Source: an uncultured Flavobacteriales bacterium (lineage in GTDB: Bacteria; Bacteroidota; Bacteroidia; Flavobacteriales_E; Vicingaceae). Taken from it: a stretch of DNA of 10,265 bases. The stretch is from NCBI GenBank assembly GCA_913059105.1, contig CAJXRL010000076.1, forward strand, positions 1 to 10,265. The letters are read 5' to 3'. Each line of letters begins with the position of its first letter. Position 1 is the stretch's first letter. Made by a program: the position numbers and the translations under genes. The notes beneath the pieces are model-generated. The model was given only the letters and a program-made list of their open reading frames with translations. It made no database searches and was not told the origin of the DNA. Positions 1 through 5,325 of the stretch are shown here, in pieces.

Positions 1-49
1 ATCTACACAGAGTAGATCGTCGGCAGCGTCAGATGTGTATAAGAGACAG
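1..49 (+). other. Illumina/Nextera P5-side adapter (artefact)
   Basis: This is not biological sequence. Bases 1-8 are the end of the P5 primer (ATCTACAC), 9-16 (AGAGTAGA) have the form of an 8-base i5 index, 17-30 (TCGTCGGCAGCGTC) are the Nextera read-1 adapter and 31-49 (AGATGTGTATAAGAGACAG) are the Tn5 mosaic end. An ATG inside the mosaic end at 33 creates a false start, giving the well-known contaminant peptide MCIRDR fused to the real reading frame that follows. Native DNA starts at base 50. Confidence 0.99.
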
Positions 50-344
50 AAGAAATAAAGTATCGTTTTTACCATACACCTGGACTATTGTTCATCCGAT
101 TGATGCAGATAGTCCTTTTCATAAAATTACTGCGAGCGAACTTGCAGAAAGAGATGTTGAAATAATTATATTGATAAAAGCTTTTGACGAGTCTTTTTCT
201 CAAACGGTTTATTCTCGTTCTTCTTATAAAGCCAATGAGGTGAAATGGGGTGAGAAATTTGTGAATGTAATTCAACCTGATAAAGATGGAATGAAGATTG
301 ACATTAGTCGGCTGGCAGAGACAGTAAAAGTCGAACTAAATTAG
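50..344 (+). CDS. Inward-rectifier K+ channel (KirBac-type), C-terminal fragment
   Basis: This is the last 98 codons of a potassium channel of the inward-rectifier family, cut at its 5' side by the adapter junction. The native in-frame codons begin at 51. The fragment is the cytoplasmic immunoglobulin-like domain (IRK C-terminal domain). It has the family's WTIVHPID stretch followed by SPF, then FDESFSQTV, then SRSSYKANEVKWGEKF, which closely follows the KirBac pattern of HPID, DETFSQTV, RSSY and a WG-F turn. The transmembrane helices and selectivity filter would lie upstream and are not in the window. In KirBac channels this domain forms a tetrameric cytoplasmic gate that opens the pore in response to ligands and lipids. 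The apparent ATG at 33 is adapter-derived and must not be used. The gene ends at TAG, 125 bp before the tRNA, with no clear terminator. Family assignment comes from recognised motifs; ion selectivity is inferred. Confidence 0.88.
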
Positions 345-426
345 CTATGATCATGACATATTTTTAAAGCCATCATTCAGTCCTTGCAATTTCAATATAA
401 TTCAAGAAAATAAACGATCAGTTTAG

Positions 427-456
427 TTTTAAATCAACTCAAAATTTCTACTTTTG
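427..456 (+). promoter_or_regulatory. Bacteroidota-type promoter for tRNA-Arg
   Basis: A perfect -7 element TACTTTTG (TAnnTTTG) lies at 449-456. The -33 position (427-429, TTT) is one mismatch from TTG at the standard 19-base spacing. Initiation would fall around 460-462, leaving a leader of about 8-10 bases before the tRNA, which starts at 470. Confidence 0.65.
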
Positions 457-469
457 CACCCACGAAAAT

Positions 470-543
470 GGCCTCGTAGCATAATTGGATACTGCACCTC
501 GTTACGGCCGAGGAGATTTGGGGTTCGAGTCCCTACGAGGTCA
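470..543 (+). tRNA. tRNA-Arg (anticodon ACG)
   Basis: This is a full cloverleaf of 74 bases. The acceptor stem is GGCCTCG/CGAGGTC (one G-U pair) with discriminator A543. The D arm is GCA/TGC with TTGG in the loop. The anticodon stem CCTCG/CGAGG is perfect, and its loop TTACGGC gives anticodon ACG. The T arm is TGGGG/CCCTA around the loop TTCGAGT. It decodes CGN arginine codons; A34 is expected to be deaminated to inosine by TadA. The 3' CCA is not encoded (the bases after the discriminator are CAA), so the CCA-adding enzyme must finish it. It stands alone, with its own promoter and terminator. Confidence 0.96.
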
Positions 544-554
544 CAAGTGAACAG

Positions 555-585
555 AATCCTCATCGTAATGCGATGGGGATTTTTT
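555..585 (+). terminator. Intrinsic terminator of tRNA-Arg
   Basis: An 11-bp hairpin, AATCCTCATCG (555-565) with CGATGGGGATT (571-581) and one T-G wobble, has a 5-base loop and runs directly into a T tract (580-585). It starts 12 bases after the tRNA 3' end and separates the tRNA from the gene at 620. Confidence 0.9.
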
Positions 586-601
586 GTAGCTGAAGATTTC
601 G

Positions 602-609
602 TTATTTTG
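602..609 (+). promoter_or_regulatory. Possible -7 element for the 620 gene
   Basis: TTATTTTG matches TAnnTTTG at seven of eight positions and lies just after the tRNA terminator, where a promoter is needed. There is no TTG at the standard spacing (the nearest is 584-586, 15 bases upstream). The start codon is only 10 bases downstream, so any transcript would have almost no leader. This is a weak call. Confidence 0.25.
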
Positions 610-619
610 CCTCCCCTTT

Positions 620-1651
620 ATGATTAAGAAGTCTCTCCTATTCTTTTTCTCTTTTACCTGCTTGCTAATTTCAGCTCAACAAAGCAAGATTGATTCATTG
701 CTGAACATGGGCATTTGCGATATTAATGGATTTTGTATTCCAAACATTGCAAATATGTCTCGCCCTAAAGGAATTTCAATAATACAGCAAAGCACCTTAG
801 ATTACGGCATTACTTCAAAGTTTAGAGACTCTATTGCTAAGCAAAATGGAGAGATTAGGCACAATGAATCTGTAGAAATTAAATTAAAATTCCCGCTAAT
901 CTTAAAAAAACAAACTCAAATCTTCATGGGTTTAAACTATCGGAACGAAGAGTTTGAGTTTGAAAATTCGAATCAATTACAAAGTGAATTTCATCGACAC
1001 CTTGAAGAGAAACCGCTTCGAACTGTTGGCTCAACAATTTATCTCGACAAAAGGTTTAAAGGAAGACATTACTTCTATACAAGAGTATCATTTTCTTTAA
1101 ACGGCGATTTTAATGATGGTAAAGCTTTCAATTATTTTAGATCGTCAGTAACCTCTTTGTATGGAACAAAGGTGAGTGCCTCAAAAACCTGGGGATATGG
1201 ATTAAGCTATAGCTATCGATTCGGTCGATTGGCCCTTTACCCTATTCTTCATTACAACAAGCAATTCAATAAAAAATGGGGTTTCGAAGCTTTACTGCCG
1301 CTAAAAACAGAATTTAGGTACCAGCCCAACGAAAAAAACTATTTCTACTTAATAAATCGATTAAATGGAGCCAACTATGTTTTGACTTTTGATCAATTAA
1401 CTGATAAGAACTTGTTCTTGGCTTATTCCGAATTTATTTCCATGGTTACTTACGAACGAGAAATCTATGATTTTTTATGGTTTACTGTTTCTGCCGGAAT
1501 GAGAGCCAACTTTCGGTTTGATTTGACAGAATCAAATACCGTAATCAACAATGATGAGCCTTTGGTTAGAAACACATTGAATCAAGCTCCGCTGATTCGT
1601 TTTGGAATATTTATAGTCCCTCCAAAAAGATTCATGAATAAGCACAGGTAA
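620..1651 (+). CDS. Secreted, probable outer-membrane beta-barrel protein
   Basis: This 343-residue protein has a clear Sec signal peptide: lysines at 3-4, a hydrophobic core at about 5-16 and a probable signal peptidase I site after ISA (residue 19). The mature part is rich in alternating polar and aromatic residues with repeated short strands, for example IFMGLNYR, HYFYTRVSFSLNG, WGYGLSYSYRFG and LALYPILHYNKQF, which is typical of a transmembrane beta-barrel. It has no hydrophobic helices after the signal. An early CDINGFC segment (about residues 33-39) holds two cysteines that could form a disulfide. The pattern resembles the Bacteroidota outer-membrane family annotated DUF6268, but this is from memory and uncertain. 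It sits between the tRNA terminator and the promoter of the Crp operon, so it is probably monocistronic. The start at 620 is supported by the signal peptide. Function and cargo cannot be read from the sequence. Confidence 0.8.
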   Translation: MIKKSLLFFFSFTCLLISAQQSKIDSLLNMGICDINGFCIPNIANMSRPKGISIIQQSTLDYGITSKFRDSIAKQNGEIRHNESVEIKLKFPLILKKQTQIFMGLNYRNEEFEFENSNQLQSEFHRHLEEKPLRTVGSTIYLDKRFKGRHYFYTRVSFSLNGDFNDGKAFNYFRSSVTSLYGTKVSASKTWGYGLSYSYRFGRLALYPILHYNKQFNKKWGFEALLPLKTEFRYQPNEKNYFYLINRLNGANYVLTFDQLTDKNLFLAYSEFISMVTYEREIYDFLWFTVSAGMRANFRFDLTESNTVINNDEPLVRNTLNQAPLIRFGIFIVPPKRFMNKHR

Positions 1652-1706
1652 AACATTTCCTAACTTCTGGAGATGCTTTCTCAAAACTTACTTCAAACGA
1701 CAAACT

Positions 1707-1720
1707 GTCATTTTTGTGAC
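1707..1720 (+). promoter_or_regulatory. Inverted repeat GTCA-N6-TGAC, possible Crp/Fnr operator
   Basis: A perfect 4+4 inverted repeat, GTCA (1707-1710) and TGAC (1717-1720), has a 6-base spacer and ends directly before the -33 TTG of the operon promoter. The spacing equals the six-base gap between half-sites of E. coli CRP (TGTGA-N6-TCACA). This position suits activation or autoregulation by the regulator encoded immediately downstream. The arms are short, so chance is possible. Confidence 0.35.
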
Positions 1721-1750
1721 TTGCATAACTATAAGGTTAAGCTATATTTG
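1721..1750 (+). promoter_or_regulatory. Promoter of the Crp-Rieske operon
   Basis: This is an exact match to the Bacteroidota housekeeping promoter: TTG at 1721-1723, exactly 19 bases, then TATATTTG (TAnnTTTG) at 1743-1750. Initiation is expected at about 1754-1756. The start codon of the regulator is at 1756, so the transcript should be leaderless or nearly so. Confidence 0.85.
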
Positions 1751-1755
1751 AATGA

Positions 1756-2427
1756 ATGAAGCACATTGCAAAGTTTTGGTTTTTGGAAGATTTCAATCTT
1801 ATGAAAAAGATGGATCGAATGAAACTAATGCAGTTATGTGAGGTATTGGAAATGACCTCGATTCAAAAAGGAGATGAATTACACTTTAACAAAGAAGACA
1901 AACAGGTAATCTTCTTTTTAAAAGAAGGATCGGTCAAAGTAGTTTCTTCTGAAAGCAATTTAACAAAGCACATTATTAAGAAGGGCAATATATTTGGAGA
2001 GCTTTCACTTTTTGATGATAAGCCAGACGCAGATAAAGCTGTTGCATTAGAGGATGGGGTGATTTGTTTTATTAAAGAAGAACAAATGCAACAGATATTG
2101 GAACAGTTTCCATCATTAAAGAATGATCTTCTAAAATTCAATGGTCTCCGAATTCGAAAACTAGAAAGACGTTTATCAGACCTTTTATATAAAGATAGTA
2201 AAACTCGGATAAAGGAATACATAGTAGACTACATCAATGATTTTGGCACAACTGTGCATGATACGATGCAGGCTAAAAACTTATTATCCCATGCTGATAT
2301 TGCTTCATTAACAAATACTTCGAGACAAACGGTAAGCAATGTACTGAGTAACTTAAGGAAAGAAGGAGTCATTCAATATGACTCTAGGACTATAGAAATA
2401 AGGAATACTAAAACGAGCAACGTATGA
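1756..2427 (+). CDS. Crp/Fnr-family transcriptional regulator
   Basis: This is a 223-residue cytoplasmic DNA-binding regulator, the usual size for the family. Residues about 10-115 form the cyclic-nucleotide-binding-type beta-barrel, with FLKEGSVKV and IFGELSLFDD (79-88). A linker helix follows at about 117-148, then the C-terminal winged helix-turn-helix (about 177-217), whose recognition segment is SRQTVSNVLSNLRKEG (189-204). The arginine-serine pair that binds the cAMP phosphate in E. coli CRP is replaced (DADKAVAL after GELSLFDD), so cAMP binding of the classical kind is unlikely. There is no Fnr-like N-terminal cysteine cluster; only C28 and C104 are present. In the recognition helix, the CRP residues Glu181 and Arg185 correspond to Gln and Asn here. 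I chose the start at 1756 because the FWFLEDFNL segment is typical of Bacteroidota homologues. A later ATG at 1801 would remove it. Its stop overlaps the next start by 4 bp (ATGA), implying translational coupling, so it very likely controls the operon it heads. Confidence 0.93.
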   Translation: MKHIAKFWFLEDFNLMKKMDRMKLMQLCEVLEMTSIQKGDELHFNKEDKQVIFFLKEGSVKVVSSESNLTKHIIKKGNIFGELSLFDDKPDADKAVALEDGVICFIKEEQMQQILEQFPSLKNDLLKFNGLRIRKLERRLSDLLYKDSKTRIKEYIVDYINDFGTTVHDTMQAKNLLSHADIASLTNTSRQTVSNVLSNLRKEGVIQYDSRTIEIRNTKTSNV

Positions 2428-4034
2428 AATTAATTCAACTTATTAAAGTAACAGATATACCAGACAAAGAGCCAAAACATGGCTTAGCCATCAATACAGA
2501 TTTAGTAATTGTAAAGTTTGACGAAGACATTTCCGTTCTATATGGTAGATGTCTTCATAGAGGTGCAATGATGTCTGATGGTCATATAGATGGTCATAAC
2601 CTGATTTGCGGGGTTCACGGCTGGGATTATCGAGTGGATACAGGGGTAAGCGAGTACAATAATAAAGAAGTCTTGCACAAATTTACGACCCACATTGAGA
2701 ATGGATTTGTTTGTGTCGACGAAGCAGAAATTAAGGAGTTTGAAGTAAAAAGCCCGCAACCTTTTAACAGAGATGAATATTTAGGAACCTATGCTGACAC
2801 ACATCCTGAGAGTACTGAACCGTATACAGGCTATATTAAAGAGTTGGCAAAAAATGGTTTAAAAAACCTTGGGCATCATGGTTTTACAGAATCCATGGGA
2901 GTTGATCGAGATACTTTACCAAAATGGGAAAACATACAATTCTTACCAGCACAATTGGCAAGTAGACCTTTGCTTGATCATGAAGAGGTGGCAACAAAAG
3001 TGGTAATTGGAAGTAGAGCTAAGAAACCTCTTGAATTGGACATTCCATTGTTTGTTTCTGACATGAGTTTTGGAGCGTTATCTCGTGAAGCAAAAATCGC
3101 ACTCTCGAAGGGAGCAGAAATGGCGGGCACAGGAATTTGTTCTGGTGAAGGCGGAATGTTACCGGATGAACAAGCAGCGAATAGCAAATATTTATATGAA
3201 TTGGCTTCTGCTCAATTTGGATTTTCTTGGGACAAATTAGAAAAAGTCCAAGCCTTTCATTTCAAGGGAGGGCAGGGAGCAAAGACAGGAACCGGAGGAC
3301 ATTTACCTGGAAGTAAAGTTCAAGGTGAAATTGCAAAAGTAAGAGGATTGAAAGAAGGAGTTTCTGCTATATCCCCTGCAACATTCCCTGATTTTCATGG
3401 AGTAAAAGATTTTCGTGATTTTGGAGACAGAGTTCGCGAAGTAACTGGCGGCGTGCCTATAGGATTTAAACTTGCAGCAAGTCACATTGAAAAAGACATG
3501 GCTTTTGCATTAGAAGCAGGAGCAGATTACATTATTTTAGATGGAAGAGGTGGAGGAACTGGAGCTGCTCCAACGGTATTGAGAAACAACATTAACATAC
3601 CAACCATCCCGGCTATTGCTAGAGCTCGAAAGTTTTTAGACGATCAAGGCGTTTATGATGTTCAACTAATTGCTACTGGCGGTTTACGAATAGCAGAAGA
3701 TTTTGCAAAAGCGATGATGCTAGGTGCAGATGCAATTGCAGTTTCGAACAGCGCTTTGCAAGCCATTGGCTGTTTAGGAATGAGAGCTTGTAGCACGAAC
3801 AATTGTCCAGTTGGTATTGCCACGCAGAAAGAAGATTTACGAGCAAGAATCAAAATTCACAGTTCTGCCATGCAATTGAAAAATTTCTTTGAAGCTTCTA
3901 CGGATTTGATGAAAGTAATTGCAAGGGCTTGCGGCTACGATGACATCACTAAATTCAACAAAGAAGATTTAGTAACCTTTAGCAGAGACATTCATCACTT
4001 AACAGGAATCAATTACGCAGGCATAAAATTTTAA
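2424..4034 (+). CDS. Rieske [2Fe-2S] / FMN-binding glutamate synthase-type fusion enzyme
   Basis: This 536-residue protein has two domains. Residues 1-105 are a Rieske ferredoxin domain with ligands C43-x-H45 and C62-x2-H65 followed by GWDY. It lacks the extra disulfide cysteines of bc1-type Rieske proteins, as in ferredoxin/NirD-type domains. Residues about 160-510 are the FMN-binding TIM barrel of glutamate synthase: GEGGMLPDEQ (241-250), KGGQGAKTGTGGHLPG (281-296), DGRGGGTGAAP (373-383) and ATGGLRIAEDFAKA (417-430). They also contain the 3Fe-4S cysteine set C450-x5-C456-x4-C461, with the same spacing as in GltB. The glutamine amidotransferase domain of GltB is absent, so glutamine would not be hydrolysed in this chain. 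I infer that the Rieske centre passes electrons to the 3Fe-4S/FMN centre, which reduces an imine or a related substrate. Whether glutamate is the product is unknown. It overlaps the regulator gene by 4 bp and precedes the next gene by 12 bp. Confidence 0.93.
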   Translation: MKLIQLIKVTDIPDKEPKHGLAINTDLVIVKFDEDISVLYGRCLHRGAMMSDGHIDGHNLICGVHGWDYRVDTGVSEYNNKEVLHKFTTHIENGFVCVDEAEIKEFEVKSPQPFNRDEYLGTYADTHPESTEPYTGYIKELAKNGLKNLGHHGFTESMGVDRDTLPKWENIQFLPAQLASRPLLDHEEVATKVVIGSRAKKPLELDIPLFVSDMSFGALSREAKIALSKGAEMAGTGICSGEGGMLPDEQAANSKYLYELASAQFGFSWDKLEKVQAFHFKGGQGAKTGTGGHLPGSKVQGEIAKVRGLKEGVSAISPATFPDFHGVKDFRDFGDRVREVTGGVPIGFKLAASHIEKDMAFALEAGADYIILDGRGGGTGAAPTVLRNNINIPTIPAIARARKFLDDQGVYDVQLIATGGLRIAEDFAKAMMLGADAIAVSNSALQAIGCLGMRACSTNNCPVGIATQKEDLRARIKIHSSAMQLKNFFEASTDLMKVIARACGYDDITKFNKEDLVTFSRDIHHLTGINYAGIKF

Positions 4035-4046
4035 AAACATAACTAC

Positions 4047-4787
4047 ATGGTAAAACAAGTACACTTAGCAGCTCAATATTTAGCCGGAGCAGGAATAAGT
4101 TTTATAAAGAAAAGAGACGATGATAGTCATACTAATATCGGATGGTCTAAAGATTCACACGAATTGTCTACTTGGCCCTTGTCAGATAAAGGAGATCAAC
4201 TGTCTTTAAGTCTAAAAACGTTTTCATTGATTTGGTCGAATCCAGAAAAAAGAATTGAATTTCCCTTGAACGGGAAATCACACTTGGAAGTAAAGACTTG
4301 GATCAAGAGTCAAGCTAAATCTAATATAGGGATGATTTACATTTACCATTTACATTACGAACTACCCTACCCTTTTCCATCGGACGACTCTACATTTAAA
4401 TTAGAAAGCAAAGCTGAATTAAGTAGAATTTCAGGTTTGTTTGATATTGGACAAAGCTCCTTTGCAACAGTACTGAAGAAGCAAGAGTTAACTTCAGACC
4501 TAAGAATTTGGCCACATCATTTTGATTTAGGTGCCTATACGGTGGCAAGTGAGTCATTATCTATTGGGTTTGGGCTGGCTGTACCGGATAGTGCTATTGA
4601 CGATTTTTATTTTTACGTTAGCGGTTATAATGGAGACGATTCTGTAGAAACGAAAAACTTCAAAGCGTTGAGCATTGGAGAATGGCAAACTGCAGAATGG
4701 AAAGCGGCTACACTCCGTGCAACGAGAGTTAAAGAAGATAGTGCTACTAATTTTTTAACCGAAGCTATTCACGCTTTTCGACAATGA
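4047..4787 (+). CDS. Conserved-looking hypothetical protein of the Rieske operon
   Basis: I do not assign this 246-residue protein to a named family. It has no signal peptide and no membrane helix, so it should be cytoplasmic. Its N-terminal HLAAQYLAGAGISF (6-19) looks like an amphipathic helix. It is followed by DDDSHTNIGW (24-33), a mixed beta region, then LHYELPYPF (102-110). Two striking segments near the C-terminus are RIWPHHFDLGAY (153-164) and GFGLAVPDSAIDDFYFYVSG (174-193). They are rich in His, Asp, Trp and Tyr, which suggests a binding or catalytic site and possibly metal ligands (H157, H158, D160, D187, D188). It follows the Rieske/glutamate-synthase gene by 12 bp and overlaps the next gene by 4 bp (ATGA). 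A role tied to the operon's enzymes, such as an accessory enzyme or maturation factor, is inference from context only. Confidence 0.85.
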   Translation: MVKQVHLAAQYLAGAGISFIKKRDDDSHTNIGWSKDSHELSTWPLSDKGDQLSLSLKTFSLIWSNPEKRIEFPLNGKSHLEVKTWIKSQAKSNIGMIYIYHLHYELPYPFPSDDSTFKLESKAELSRISGLFDIGQSSFATVLKKQELTSDLRIWPHHFDLGAYTVASESLSIGFGLAVPDSAIDDFYFYVSGYNGDDSVETKNFKALSIGEWQTAEWKAATLRATRVKEDSATNFLTEAIHAFRQ

Positions 4788-5314
4788 AGAACACAACAAT
4801 CAACCAATTAAAACTAAAAATAGCACTGCCGATTCTATTTTGTTTAGGCTTTACTCAAAGCAGTAATGCCCAATTCATGCTTGGGGCTGGTGGTTCTTAC
4901 GGAGATGACATTCAACAATTTGCTCCAAACATTAGGGTCTACTTTTTTCCAAATCACAAAATATGTTTAGGCCCTGAATTTGCTTATTTCCCTAAAATAA
5001 AGGAAGGAGCGTTAGAGCGCGAATTAGTTGAATATGGATTTAGCGGACACTACATTTTTAAGTTAAGTGAGTCCATTGGATTTTATCCACTACTGGGAAT
5101 TAATTATGCGATTGAAACGGAAAAAGAGCTAGATATTCATGAAGAAAAAACAAGCTTGGGTTTAAACCTTGGAGCTGGATTTCACTTAGAATACGGCAGG
5201 TATTTCCCCTTTGCAGAATACAAATATGTAGCAAGTGATTTGGCGCAAAGTGTTTTCAGCATTGGGGTGCTGTTCAATCTTAGTAAAAAAGAGAAAAAAG
5301 AAAACAATCAATAG
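4784..5314 (+). CDS. Small outer-membrane beta-barrel protein
   Basis: This 176-residue exported protein has a Sec signal peptide: a basic and polar N-terminus, a hydrophobic core at about 12-22 and a likely cleavage after SNA (residue 29). The mature part of about 147 residues has alternating strand patterns with glycine and aromatic residues (FMLGAGGSYG, IRVYFFPNHKICLGPEFAYF, YGFSGHYIF, GFYPLLGINYAI, LGLNLGAGFHLEYG, FAEYKYV, SVFSIGVLFNL). This fits an eight-stranded barrel of the OmpA/OmpW size class. It ends with a charged, lysine-rich tail. It overlaps the previous gene by 4 bp and precedes the Rieske/TPP enzyme gene by 11 bp, so it is co-expressed with cytoplasmic redox enzymes. That suggests it may pass or sense a small substrate or product, but no cargo can be inferred. 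Confidence 0.82.
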   Translation: MKNTTINQLKLKIALPILFCLGFTQSSNAQFMLGAGGSYGDDIQQFAPNIRVYFFPNHKICLGPEFAYFPKIKEGALERELVEYGFSGHYIFKLSESIGFYPLLGINYAIETEKELDIHEEKTSLGLNLGAGFHLEYGRYFPFAEYKYVASDLAQSVFSIGVLFNLSKKEKKENNQ

Positions 5315-5325
5315 AAATAATCCAG

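Noticed and set aside
69..275. Minus-strand open frames opposite the genes (for example 69-275, 1863-2222, 6057-6374, 8191-8520, 9811-10053)
   Set aside because: All lie antisense to well-supported genes, have no recognisable domains and no start context; they are shadows of the + strand genes.
345..365. ATGATCAT palindrome after the KirBac stop as a terminator
   Set aside because: An 8-base self-complementary word with no loop or GC stem; it cannot form a terminator hairpin.
1801..2427. Downstream start (ATG at 1801) for the Crp/Fnr regulator
   Set aside because: It would remove the FWFLEDFNL segment typical of the family; the promoter position is compatible with a leaderless start at 1756.
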